DNA from: Demequina lutea
GTDB lineage: Bacteria; Actinomycetota; Actinomycetes; Actinomycetales; Demequinaceae
Length of the DNA stretch: 43,017 nucleotides
Assembly (NCBI GenBank): GCA_003246255.1
Contig: QKAX01000150.1
Span: forward strand, 1-43,017
Direction of reading: 5' to 3'
Of this stretch, positions 20,899 to 30,305 are shown piece after piece. The translations under genes and the position numbers were made by a program. Numbering within the stretch: position 1 is the first letter of the stretch; each line of letters begins with the position of its first letter. The notes under the pieces were generated by a model. It had not been told where the DNA came from. It was given only the letters and a program-made list of their open reading frames with translations, and ran no database searches.

Positions 20899-22210
20899 CG
20901 TCGCTTCCCTTCTTCTTCCTCTTACGACTCTTTGCCTCCGGGACCTCACCGGATGCGGCGTCGGCCTCGTCGTCGGTCTCCCGTTCCACCACGAGCCAGG
21001 TGAGGCGTCGGCGGCGCCCCTCCGCTCGGTCGGCGGCCAGCACAAGGCCGTGCGCCGATGCCGTGGACCCGGGGATCGGCACTTTGCCCAACGCCTTGGC
21101 GAGCAGTCCGGCGGCGGTGTCCACGTCGTCGTCCTCGATCTCGATGCCGAACAACTCGCCCAGATCGTCGAGCGGCAGTCGCGCGGGCACACGGAACCGG
21201 TCGCCGCCGAGGTCGACCACCTGCGGCTCGGCGCGGTCGTGCTCATCCGTGAGCTCGCCTACGATCTCCTCGAGCGCATCCTCGATGGTCACCAGCCCGG
21301 CCACACCGCCGTACTCGTCGATGACGATCGCCATGTGGAACGCCTCCGACTGCATGCGACGCAGCAGGTCATCGGCTGGCACCGATTCGGGGAGGAACTC
21401 GGCCTCCCGCATGAACTCATCGAGCGGCTGGTCGAGCAGCGAGGGGCGATCCCACGTGGCCTTCACCACGTCCTTCAGGTACAGCAGCCCGCGGACGTCG
21501 TCGGTGCCGTCTCCCACCACTGGGACTCGCGAGAAGCCTGAGCGCATAAAGAGCAGCATCGCCTTGCGAACGGGAGTGCCGGCCGCGATGGTGACCATGT
21601 CGGTGCGGGGCACCATGACTTCGCGCACCAGCGTGTCGCCGAGCGTGACCACGCCACGCAGCAACTCCGCGTCCTCGTCCTCCAGCGCATCGTGCGCCTG
21701 CTCCACAAGGTCCTCCGCCTCGGAGAGCGCCGGCATACGCAGGGCTGGCACCACGCGACGAATCGGCGCGGACACCGCGATCAACGCCGATGCGACAGGG
21801 GCGAGCACGCGCACAGTGGTCTCCGGGTTCGCGCGCCCCACCTGGCGCGGCACCGCGCGCACCAACAGCACCGAGTACATCGCGGCGAGCGCCATGGTCA
21901 CGAGCGCGGCGGCCCAGCCCGGCCAGTCGAGGTTGCCAGCCCACGTCCACGCGAGCAGGCTCCACGACACGAGCGCGATCGCCTCGAGCGAGGCGTAGAC
22001 CACCGACGCCGCATTGGCCGTCTCCTCGGCGTCCTTGGCGAGACGCGCCGCCTGAGTGGGGCGGCCATCGGGCCTGCGCGCCTCGGCGAGCACGCGTTCG
22101 CGCGCATGGGGAAGCTGCTCAAACGCGGCGACGACGGCGTGCATGACTGCCGCGCCGATCAGACTGGCGATGCCCGCCGAGAGCAGCAGGGCAATGGCGT
22201 TGGGATTCAC
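20891..22210 (-). CDS. Hemolysin C/CorC-type protein (CNNM + two CBS domains)
   Basis: [58 protein letters not shown]. Confidence 0.92.
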   Translation of the reverse strand: MNPNAIALLLSAGIASLIGAAVMHAVVAAFEQLPHARERVLAEARRPDGRPTQAARLAKDAEETANAASVVYASLEAIALVSWSLLAWTWAGNLDWPGWAAALVTMALAAMYSVLLVRAVPRQVGRANPETTVRVLAPVASALIAVSAPIRRVVPALRMPALSEAEDLVEQAHDALEDEDAELLRGVVTLGDTLVREVMVPRTDMVTIAAGTPVRKAMLLFMRSGFSRVPVVGDGTDDVRGLLYLKDVVKATWDRPSLLDQPLDEFMREAEFLPESVPADDLLRRMQSEAFHMAIVIDEYGGVAGLVTIEDALEEIVGELTDEHDRAEPQVVDLGGDRFRVPARLPLDDLGELFGIEIEDDDVDTAAGLLAKALGKVPIPGSTASAHGLVLAADRAEGRRRRLTWLVVERETDDEADAASGEVPEAKSRKRKKKGSDDD

Positions 22211-22662
22211 GAGGCCCTGTTCGCCAGGAACGTCAGCAGGAGCTGGCGCTGCAGGCCAAACATTTCCTTCTCTTCCTCCGGCTCGGCGTGGTCGTATCCC
22301 AGCAGGTGCAGGATGCCGTGCGTCGTCAGCAGCAGCATCTCTTCCTCGGCCGAGTGGCCGGCTGTCACCGCCTGGCGTGCGGCGACGGACGGGCACACCA
22401 CGATGTCGCCCAACAGGCCCGCGGGAGTGGGAAGGTCGGCTGTGCCGGGACGCAGCTCGTCCATGGGGAAACTGAGCACGTCGGTGGGGCCGGGCTCGTC
22501 CATCCACTTGATGTGGAGCTCCTCCATGGCCGGCTCGTCCACAAACAGGATTGCGAGGTCGGCCTCGGCGGCCACGTGCATCTGCTCAAGCACAAAGGCG
22601 CCAAGGGCCGCGAACTCCGCCTCGTCGATCTGGGCGTCGGTCTCGTTGTTGACCTCGATCAC
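22207..22662 (-). CDS. ybeY: Endoribonuclease YbeY (rRNA maturation)
   Basis: [20 protein letters not shown] zinc motif. Confidence 0.95.
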   Translation of the reverse strand: MIEVNNETDAQIDEAEFAALGAFVLEQMHVAAEADLAILFVDEPAMEELHIKWMDEPGPTDVLSFPMDELRPGTADLPTPAGLLGDIVVCPSVAARQAVTAGHSAEEEMLLLTTHGILHLLGYDHAEPEEEKEMFGLQRQLLLTFLANRAS

Positions 22663-23732
22663 TTGTCGCCGTCCTCTTGTGCCGGGCGGGCCGTGAAGCG
22701 CCGCTGCTGTCCTTCGCGAGGCTTGCGCTCGCGCGACGCCTCGTCCTTTGCATAGGCCGTGATGATGTCGCTCACCAAGCGGTGTCGCACCACGTCGGTG
22801 GCGCTCAGTTCGCAGAAGCCGATGTCGTCCACGCCGCGCAGGATGTCCCTCGCCGCGCGCAGCCCGGACTGGGTACCGCCGGGCAGATCCACCTGCGTGA
22901 TGTCGCCCGTGACCACCATCGTGGAGCCAAAGCCAAGGCGAGTGAGGAACATCTTCATCTGCTCGCGAGTGGTGTTCTGCGCCTCGTCAAGGATGATGAA
23001 CGCGTCGTTGAGCGTGCGGCCTCGCATGTACGCGAGCGGCGCCACCTCGATGGTGCCAGCCTCGATGAGTTTGGGGATCGACTCGGGGTCCACCATGTCG
23101 TGCAGCGCGTCGTAGAGCGGGCGCAGGTAGGGGTCGATCTTCTCGCTGAGAGTGCCGGGCAGGAAGCCAAGGCGCTCGCCGGCCTCCACCGCGGGGCGTG
23201 TGAGGATGATGCGGTTGACGCGCTTGGCCTGCAGCGCGGCCACTGCCTGCGCCATCGCCAGGTACGTCTTTCCAGTTCCGGCCGGGCCGATGCCGAACGT
23301 CACCGTGTGGCGTTCGATCGCGTTCACGTACGCCGCCTGGCCCTCGGTCTTGGGGCGGATCGTGCGGCCGCGCGAGCTGAGGATCGACCGCGACAGCAGC
23401 GACACGGGGCTCTGCGCCTCCGCGCGCTTGCCCGACGCCGCGACGGCGTTGCGCGCCCCGCCCAACATGCGCATCGACTCGCGCGCGAGGTCCGGCGTGA
23501 GCGGGACCCCGGCGGCCAACATGGACCGCAGTTCCTCGATCGCGGCGGCACACGCCGAGACCTGCTCCTCATCGCCCGTCAGGGAGATGTGGTTACCGCG
23601 CACCAGCACGTCCACGCCGGGGAAGGCCCGCTCAATCTCCTTCAGTACGACATCGCCGCTGCCCAGAAGGTCGGGCATGGCCTTCGCGTCGTCAATGATG
23701 ACGACCCGAGATGCACTCACGCGTTCTCCCAT
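22659..23732 (-). CDS. phoH: PhoH-family ATPase
   Basis: [55 protein letters not shown]. Confidence 0.95.
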   Translation of the reverse strand: MGERVSASRVVIIDDAKAMPDLLGSGDVVLKEIERAFPGVDVLVRGNHISLTGDEEQVSACAAAIEELRSMLAAGVPLTPDLARESMRMLGGARNAVAASGKRAEAQSPVSLLSRSILSSRGRTIRPKTEGQAAYVNAIERHTVTFGIGPAGTGKTYLAMAQAVAALQAKRVNRIILTRPAVEAGERLGFLPGTLSEKIDPYLRPLYDALHDMVDPESIPKLIEAGTIEVAPLAYMRGRTLNDAFIILDEAQNTTREQMKMFLTRLGFGSTMVVTGDITQVDLPGGTQSGLRAARDILRGVDDIGFCELSATDVVRHRLVSDIITAYAKDEASRERKPREGQQRRFTARPAQEDGDK

Positions 23733-24055
23733 GCCAGGTGCTTGCCGCCCAGGACGTGCCCATGGACGTGGAAGACGCTCTGGCCAGCGCCCTCTCCCGT
23801 GTTGAAAATGAGGCGGTACTCGCCGCCGGTCTCTGCGTCGGCCACTTGCTGCGCCACCGCGACCATCTCCGCGAGCACCTCGGGGATCTGCGCCGCAGCC
23901 TCGGTCACATTGGCCACGTGCGTGCGCGGCACCACGAGCACGTGCAGCGGCGCCTTGGGCGCGATGTCGCGGAACGCGATCACGTGATCGGTCTCGGCGA
24001 CCAGCGCGGCGGGGATGTCTCCCGCGACGATCTTGCAGAACAGGCAGTCGGTCAT
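23717..24055 (-). CDS. HIT-family protein
   Basis: MTDCLFCKIVAGDIPA and VFHVHGHVLGG histidine triad. Confidence 0.93.
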   Translation of the reverse strand: MTDCLFCKIVAGDIPAALVAETDHVIAFRDIAPKAPLHVLVVPRTHVANVTEAAAQIPEVLAEMVAVAQQVADAETGGEYRLIFNTGEGAGQSVFHVHGHVLGGKHLAWENA

Positions 24056-24825
24056 GCGTCTAGCGTAGGCCGCGCGGCCGACCATGTGCCGCGCAGTGCC
24101 GCGAGCGCCGCGACGGCCGCGGGACCGGCCGACGACGCGCGCAGCACGTGCGGGCCCAGCAGCACCGCCTCGGCGCCCGCCTGTGCGAGCAGGTCGATCT
24201 CCTGATCGCTGATGCCGCCCTCGGGACCCACGATGAACCACACGGGCTGCGAGGGGTCCTCCCAGGCAAGGTCAACAAGGGGCGTGGCCGCCACCTCGTG
24301 CAGCACCAGCACGCGCTCCCCGGCCGCTACAGCCTCGCGCACTGCGACCACGAGCTGACGTGACGTGTGCACGGGTGCCACCTCGGGGACGAACGCCCTG
24401 CGGCTCTGCTTGGTCGCGGCCACCGCCAGCGACTCCCACTGCGCGCGGGCCTTGCCCGCCTTGGCGCCCTTCCACTGCACGATCGAGCGATCCGCCTGCC
24501 ACGGCATCACCGCGGTCACGCCCAACTCCGTGGCGGCCTCGACCGCCTGCTCGTCGCGGCCGCCCTTGGCGAGCGCCTGCACGAGGGTGATGTGAGCGTC
24601 GGCGTCACGGGACACCGCGTCAACCCGCACATCGAGCGCACCGTCGCGCACCGCCTCAATCAGGCCGCTCGCGCGCATGCCGCGGCCGTCCACGAGGTCG
24701 ATGCGCTCCCCCACGGCCCTGCGCTGCACGATGGCGGCGTGGCGAGCCTCCGGGCCCCCGAGGGTGAGCAGGCCACCCACGGCGGCCGTCTCGGCGGCCT
24801 CGCAGATGAAGACGGGTGCGCTCAT
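24052..24825 (-). CDS. rsmE: 16S rRNA (uracil1498-N3)-methyltransferase
   Basis: VIVQWKGAKA.., FIVGPEGGISDQEIDLL..LGPHVLRASSAG motif. Confidence 0.93.
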   Translation of the reverse strand: MSAPVFICEAAETAAVGGLLTLGGPEARHAAIVQRRAVGERIDLVDGRGMRASGLIEAVRDGALDVRVDAVSRDADAHITLVQALAKGGRDEQAVEAATELGVTAVMPWQADRSIVQWKGAKAGKARAQWESLAVAATKQSRRAFVPEVAPVHTSRQLVVAVREAVAAGERVLVLHEVAATPLVDLAWEDPSQPVWFIVGPEGGISDQEIDLLAQAGAEAVLLGPHVLRASSAGPAAVAALAALRGTWSAARPTLDA

Positions 24826-24834
24826 GCTGTGCGG

Positions 24835-25965
24835 CTAGCCCCTGCCCATGAAGGCGTCGCGCAGGCGCGAGAACACGCCGCCGCCGATCGGAGCGAGTCT
24901 CGCCTCGGGGGCCTCCTCGCCGCGCAGCTCCGCGAGCTTGCGCAGCAGCTCGGTCTGCTCGTCGGTGAGGTCGGTGGGCGTGTGGATGTCGAGGTGCACA
25001 TGCAGGTTGCCGCGGCCGGCGCGCTGCAACTTCCCCACGCCGAGGCCCTTGAGCGTGATCGTCGAGCCGGAGTGGGTGCCGGGGCGCACGTCCACCTCGT
25101 GGGGGCCGTCGAAGGTCTCCACCGACGCGACGGTGCCCAGCGCGGCGGCCGTCATGGGCAGTTCGAGCGTGCAGTGAAGGTCATCGCCGCGGCGCTCGAA
25201 GACCTTGTGGGCGCGCTCGCGCATCTCCAGGTAGAGGTCGCCGCGCGGCCCGCCTCCCGGGCCCGCGTCGCCTGCACCCGACATGCGGATCCGCGTGCCT
25301 GTCTCCACGCCGGCGGGGATATCCACCTCAATGGTGCGGCGCTCGCGCGTGCGTCCCTGACCCGAGCAGTCGGTGCACGGGGTCTCGATGATGGAGCCGT
25401 AGCCGCCGCAGCGGGGGCACGGCGACGTGGTCATGACCTGGCCGAGCAGCGAGCGCGCCACTCGCTGGACCACGCCGGCGCCGTTGCACTGCGTGCAGGT
25501 GGTGGGCTTGGTGCCGGGTGCGCAGCACGTGCCGTCGCATGTGGTGCAGACCTCTGCGAGGTCCACCTGCACCTCGCGGTGCACGCCAAAGACCACGTCC
25601 TCAAGCGAGACATCCACCTCGACGAGGGTGTCGCCGCCGCGCTGCGTGCGCGAGGCAGGCCCGCGTCGGGGCGACGAGCCCGTGGCGGCACCAAAGAACG
25701 TCTCGAAGATGTCCTCGAAGCCGAAGCCGGCCCCAGCGCCCGAGCCTCCTCCGGGCGAGCGCGGGTCAACGCCGCGGTCGTACTGCGCGCGCCTATCAGC
25801 GTTGCCCAGCACGTCGTAGGCCGCAGCGACCTCCTTGAAGCGCTCCTCGCCGTCGGGACCGGCGACGTCGGGGTGCAGCTCGCGCGCAAGCTTTCGGTAG
25901 GCCTTCTTGATCTCGGCCTCGCTCGCACTCCGACTCACGCCCAGCACCGAGTAATAGTCGTTCAA
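24835..25965 (-). CDS. dnaJ: Chaperone DnaJ
   Basis: J domain YYSVLGVSRSASEAEIKKAYRKLARELHPD; CXXCXGXG zinc-finger repeats. Confidence 0.95.
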   Translation of the reverse strand: MNDYYSVLGVSRSASEAEIKKAYRKLARELHPDVAGPDGEERFKEVAAAYDVLGNADRRAQYDRGVDPRSPGGGSGAGAGFGFEDIFETFFGAATGSSPRRGPASRTQRGGDTLVEVDVSLEDVVFGVHREVQVDLAEVCTTCDGTCCAPGTKPTTCTQCNGAGVVQRVARSLLGQVMTTSPCPRCGGYGSIIETPCTDCSGQGRTRERRTIEVDIPAGVETGTRIRMSGAGDAGPGGGPRGDLYLEMRERAHKVFERRGDDLHCTLELPMTAAALGTVASVETFDGPHEVDVRPGTHSGSTITLKGLGVGKLQRAGRGNLHVHLDIHTPTDLTDEQTELLRKLAELRGEEAPEARLAPIGGGVFSRLRDAFMGRG

Positions 25966-26969
25966 CTCTCCACCACTTTCGACAGGTAGCGGGCCACGGC
26001 TCTCACCGCGGCCATCGTTCCCGGATAGTCCATTCGCGTGGGGCCGAGCGCCCCCAACAAGGCAGGCGCGTCGAGCGAACCGTAGCCCGCCGCAACAATC
26101 GACGTACCCGCGAGCGCGTCGTGCCCCGTCTCGGAGCCGATGCGCACCGACACCGGACCCTCCGCAGCCATCTCATGCAACAGCCTGAGTAGCACCACTT
26201 GTTCCTCGAGCGCGTCGAGCACGCTCGCCACGGCGTCGGTCGTGAGGTCGGATCCCGCGCGCGTCAGGTTTCCTGCGCCCGCGAACACCACGCGTTCCAC
26301 GGTGCCCCCGCGCGCGGCACCCACCACGGCACTTCCAAGATCGCCCAGCCAGGAGTCCGGGCCCTGACGCGACGCCCACGCACCCAGGTCCCGTTCGAGC
26401 GGCGCTGGCGTGCGCCCCGCCGCCTCCTCGTTCAGCTCGCGCGCCACGCGCTCGAAGTCCTCGTCGCTCAGCGTCTCGGGCACCGCGACTGTTGCCTGCT
26501 CCACCCTGGCGTCCGCGCTCACCACGACCACGAGCGCTCGGCCCGGGGTCATGCGCACGAGTTCCACGCGTCGCACGGCGCTTTCCCTCAGCGAGGGGTA
26601 CTGGACCACTGCGACCTGCCGCGTAAGTTGGCTAAGGAGGCGTACTGATCGCTCCACCACGTCGTTGAGGTCAACGGCATCGGACAGAAACGTGGAGATC
26701 GCGCGCTTGTGGCTGTCCTGCAGCGCCGCGGAGGCGAGCATGTCCACGAAGTAGCGGTAGCCCTTGTCGGTGGGGATCCGCCCGGCCGACGTGTGGGGCT
26801 GGGCGATCAGGCCCTCCTCCTCCAGCGCCGCCATGTCGTTGCGGATCGTCGCGGGCGACACACCCAGGTCGTGGTGCTGGGCAAGGGCCTTCGAACCGAC
26901 GGGCTCGCGAGTCGAGACGTAACCCTCCACGATCGCGCGAAGGATCGCTTCTTTCCGTTCATCGGTCAT
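25962..26969 (-). CDS. hrcA: Heat-inducible transcription repressor HrcA
   Basis: REPVGSKALAQHHDLGVSPATIRNDMAALEEEGLIAQPHTSAGRIPTDKGYRYFVD. Confidence 0.96.
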   Translation of the reverse strand: MTDERKEAILRAIVEGYVSTREPVGSKALAQHHDLGVSPATIRNDMAALEEEGLIAQPHTSAGRIPTDKGYRYFVDMLASAALQDSHKRAISTFLSDAVDLNDVVERSVRLLSQLTRQVAVVQYPSLRESAVRRVELVRMTPGRALVVVVSADARVEQATVAVPETLSDEDFERVARELNEEAAGRTPAPLERDLGAWASRQGPDSWLGDLGSAVVGAARGGTVERVVFAGAGNLTRAGSDLTTDAVASVLDALEEQVVLLRLLHEMAAEGPVSVRIGSETGHDALAGTSIVAAGYGSLDAPALLGALGPTRMDYPGTMAAVRAVARYLSKVVES

Positions 26970-26981
26970 GGGCACCTCCCG

Positions 26982-27008
26982 CTGGCACTCGTGGACGTTG
27001 AGTGCCAA
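26982..27008. promoter_or_regulatory. CIRCE operator CTGGCACTC-N9-GAGTGCCAA
   Basis: 9-9-9 inverted repeat (one mismatch), 12 bp upstream of the hrcA start. Confidence 0.9.
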
Positions 27009-27069
27009 TTCTAACCGCGCGCCGCGCCACGTTCGAGGCGGCTCGCTAGCCTGTGCCGTGGGAGGACAC

Positions 27070-27426
27070 ATGGCATACGCACCACACCAGGATCCGCGTA
27101 AGGCTCTCGCGGCGGCTGCACACGTGGCCGCGCTGACGGGGCCGGTGGTCCCCGCCGTCATTTGGGCGGCAACCAGGGAGGGCGAACGCTTCGCGCCGCG
27201 CGAGGCCGCCAAGGCCACCAACGCCTCATTCGTGCTGGTACTCACGATCGCGTTGGCCGCAATCGTAAGAATGTTCGTGCCTTTGGTGGGCTTTCTGGGT
27301 ACATTGGCGCTGTGGGTGGTACCCGTGGCAGCGGCGTACTTCTCCTTCTCGGCGCTGAGAGCAGCGCTGCGAGGAGAGCCCGCACAGTATCCGTACCGAA
27401 TCAAAGTGGTGAAAACAGATGACTGA
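27070..27426 (+). CDS. DUF4870-like small membrane protein
   Basis: AAHVAALTGPVVPAVIWAATREGERFAPREAAKATNASF. Confidence 0.7.
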   Translation: MAYAPHQDPRKALAAAAHVAALTGPVVPAVIWAATREGERFAPREAAKATNASFVLVLTIALAAIVRMFVPLVGFLGTLALWVVPVAAAYFSFSALRAALRGEPAQYPYRIKVVKTDD

Positions 27427-27793
27427 CTATCCCCCTCCCCCGCAGACGCCCGGCGCCCCGGTGGTCCCGCTGAGCGACTCGGACGCCCGCATGTACGCGA
27501 CCATCGCCCACGCCGGCAACATCATCTTCCCGGCCGTGGCACCGCTGATCATGTGGCTCATCGGTAAGGACAAGAGCGCGTTCGTGGACACCGAGGGCAA
27601 GGAAGCGCTGAACTTTGGCATCCTGGCCATCATCGTCTACATCGTGAGCGGCATCCTGATGGTGGTGCTGATCGGCGTTCTCACCTACATCGCCATGGCG
27701 ATCATCGCGCTCATCTTTGGCATTCAGGGTGCCATGAAGGCGAACAAGGGAGAGAACTACCGCTACCCGTTCAGCCTGCGCCTCATCAAGTAA
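27419..27793 (+). CDS. DUF4870-like membrane protein
   Basis: IAHAGNIIFPAVAPLIMWLIGKDKSAFVDTEGKEALNFGI. Confidence 0.85.
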   Translation: MTDYPPPPQTPGAPVVPLSDSDARMYATIAHAGNIIFPAVAPLIMWLIGKDKSAFVDTEGKEALNFGILAIIVYIVSGILMVVLIGVLTYIAMAIIALIFGIQGAMKANKGENYRYPFSLRLIK

Positions 27794-27821
27794 GTCTCAG
27801 GGTTCAACCCCTAGATACATT

Positions 27822-27868
27822 CGGGGCTCGGATCGGTCACAAGGCCGATGCCGGGCCCCGTTTGTTTT
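27822..27868 (+). terminator. Rho-independent terminator
   Basis: CGGGGC-t-CGG-a-TCGG ... CCGA-tg-CCG-g-GCCCCG followed by TTTGTTTT. Confidence 0.8.
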
Positions 27869-27882
27869 GCCAGGCTTGAGTC

Positions 27883-28314
27883 ATGACAGAGAACACAGCA
27901 CCCACCGACGCTCCTGCGGGCGTCACGCCCACAGTCGCACCGGCCCCGATGCTTGAGTCGGAGGCCAGGACGTGGTCGATGCTCACCCACATTCTCGCCG
28001 CCATCGCGGCAGTCGTGAGCGGCGGCACGCTCGCGTTTGTGGTGCCGCTCGTGATCTGGCTCATCTATAAGGATCGCTCCGCCCTGGTGGACTTCCACGG
28101 CAAGCAGAACCTGAACCTCCAGCTCACTGTGATCGTGAGCGGCATCGTCGCCGCTATCGCCGGCACGCTGCTCTTTGTGGTGGGCCTTGCAATCACGCTG
28201 CCGCTATGGGGCCTGTACGTGCTGTATGCGCTGATCATCTCGATCGTGGCCGGCGTGAGGGCCCACCAGGGCGAGTACTACCGCATCCCCTTCATGATCT
28301 CCTTCGTGCGCTAG
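27883..28314 (+). CDS. DUF4870-like membrane protein
   Basis: MLTHILAAIAAVVSGGTLAFVVPLVIWLIYKDRSALVDFHGKQNLNLQL. Confidence 0.85.
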   Translation: MTENTAPTDAPAGVTPTVAPAPMLESEARTWSMLTHILAAIAAVVSGGTLAFVVPLVIWLIYKDRSALVDFHGKQNLNLQLTVIVSGIVAAIAGTLLFVVGLAITLPLWGLYVLYALIISIVAGVRAHQGEYYRIPFMISFVR

Positions 28315-28348
28315 CCGCACAGTCCCGGGCTCAACGCCCGTTCCCCAG

Positions 28349-28398
28349 CCAGGCTCCCCGCGCGGCAACCCCCTGCGCCGCGCGGAGAGCCTGGTTTC
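28349..28398 (+). terminator. Strong stem-loop terminator
   Basis: 18-bp stem with one mismatch (CCAGGCTCCCCGCGCGGC / GCCGCGCGGAGAGCCTGG), then TTTC. Confidence 0.8.
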
Positions 28399-28516
28399 TC
28401 ACATTCTCAAGACTGGCGCTGTCAAGCGGACAAAGGTCCCGCAGCTTACACGCGTCGTCAAACGATGAGAGGGCGACGCTGGCAAGCATGCGAGCGCACA
28501 AGGCGAGGGGACGGTC

Positions 28517-30124
28517 ATGGCCTTCATCCAGTGGTTCAGGGACCGCAAGATCGGCTTCCGGGTGTACTTCGCGATTGGCCTCGCGATGCTGATGGCGGTC
28601 ACCATTGGCATGCTCGGCGCGCTAGGTCTCGCGTCAACGAATGAAGCCGCTCAGCGAATGGCGCACGAGAACGTCGGCGCGCTGCAGGCGGCCGCGAACA
28701 TGCGCATCGAGTTCGACAATGCGCGACTCGACATCTACGGCCACGCCTTCGCCACCACCGCCACCGAGCGGGACAGCTACTCGACGGCGGTCTCGCAGGA
28801 TCTGGCGAATGTGCGCACCTATGCCGACGACTACCTCGCATCGGCAACCATGCCTGACGCGCAGGCCACCGTGGACGACTTCCTCGGCTACCTGGACCAA
28901 TACGAACAGTTGTGGTCCACGCGCCTCAAGCCCGCCAACGAACGCGGCGACATGGAGACCTTTGCTTCCGTGCGCGACAACGACATCCTGCCTATTGCTG
29001 GCCCCATGTTTGCCGACCTCCAGGCGATGGCGGACGGTGAGGCGGCATCCGCCTCGGCTGCGGCGGCCACCGTGGACTCCGCTTACACCACCAACCTCGT
29101 GCTGATGGTGGCGGTGGGCGCCGTGGGCCTCGCCCTCGCGATCGTGTTCAGCGTGTTCGTGGTGCGCGGAATCGTGACAAACCTTGCCCGCGTGGTCACG
29201 ATGGCGCGCGCCATCGAGGCCGGCGACCTCACCGCCCGCTCCGACGTCACTCGCTCTGACGAGATCGGTCAGATGGCGCACGCACTCGACGCGGCGGTCG
29301 AGTCGCTCGGCGGCGTCTGCGCCACCGTGTCCCGCAATGCGACGTCGCTGGCGGCCGCGTCCGAGCAACTCGCTGCAAGCACCAGCCAGATCAGCGCCGC
29401 CGCGCAGGAGGCCGCCTCGCAGGGCGGCGTGGTCGCCGCGGCCGCCGAGCAGGTCTCACGCAACGTCGAGACCGTCTCCTCGGGTGCCCAACAGATGGGA
29501 GCGTCGATCCAGGAAATCGCATCGAACGCGACCCGCGCATCGGCCGTCAGCACCGACGGCGTCACCAAGGCCGCCCATGCGTCCGAGACGATTCGCGGCC
29601 TCGGCCAGTCCTCTGAAGAGATCGGCAACATCGTCAAGCTCATCACCACCATCGCAGGGCAGACAAACCTGCTGGCCCTCAACGCCACGATTGAGGCTGC
29701 ACGCGCGGGAGATGCCGGCAAGGGCTTCGCCGTGGTGGCCGGCGAGGTGAAGGATCTCGCGCAAGCGACCGCCAACGCCACGGAGGACATCGCGAGACTG
29801 GTGGAGGCCATCCAGAGCCAAACGGCCGCGGCAGTCTCGGCGATGTCCGACATCACCGAGGTCATCAGCTCGATCGACGGTTTCCAGGCAACGATCTCGG
29901 CCGCGGTGGAGGAGCAGACAGCCACCACCAACGAGATCTCGCGCAGCGTCTCGGAGGCCGCTCTGGGCACTGGCGAGATTGCGCAGAACATCACCGGCGT
30001 CGCCACCGCTTCCGAGGTGACAGCGCACGGCGTGACCGAGGCGCAGGACTCCATCATCGAACTGGCGCGCATGTCCGAGACGTTGCTCTCGGCCGTCGCC
30101 AAGTTCCGCCTGTCGAACGCGTGA
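28517..30124 (+). CDS. Methyl-accepting chemotaxis protein
   Basis: N-terminal TM, sensor, second TM, HAMP, signalling tip [36 protein letters not shown]. Confidence 0.93.
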   Translation: MAFIQWFRDRKIGFRVYFAIGLAMLMAVTIGMLGALGLASTNEAAQRMAHENVGALQAAANMRIEFDNARLDIYGHAFATTATERDSYSTAVSQDLANVRTYADDYLASATMPDAQATVDDFLGYLDQYEQLWSTRLKPANERGDMETFASVRDNDILPIAGPMFADLQAMADGEAASASAAAATVDSAYTTNLVLMVAVGAVGLALAIVFSVFVVRGIVTNLARVVTMARAIEAGDLTARSDVTRSDEIGQMAHALDAAVESLGGVCATVSRNATSLAAASEQLAASTSQISAAAQEAASQGGVVAAAAEQVSRNVETVSSGAQQMGASIQEIASNATRASAVSTDGVTKAAHASETIRGLGQSSEEIGNIVKLITTIAGQTNLLALNATIEAARAGDAGKGFAVVAGEVKDLAQATANATEDIARLVEAIQSQTAAAVSAMSDITEVISSIDGFQATISAAVEEQTATTNEISRSVSEAALGTGEIAQNITGVATASEVTAHGVTEAQDSIIELARMSETLLSAVAKFRLSNA

Positions 30125-30305
30125 GGCACAGCGTGCACGGCGACACGGGCGACTCTCGTGCTCGCTGCGCCCGAGTGGGCAGCACAGATCGCGTCGCCAC
30201 GCCGATGCGACGATTGTCACTGTCCTTTCACGCGCCCCTGTGCAGCCGATGGGAACCACAGGGATTGCGCCGACGCAACCGTCCGGCGCGGCGAAAGGGG
30301 ACGCG

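Noticed and set aside
27794-27815. GGGTTCAACCC resembling a tRNA T-loop
   Set aside because: No acceptor, anticodon or D-arm structure around it; it is just upstream of a terminator.
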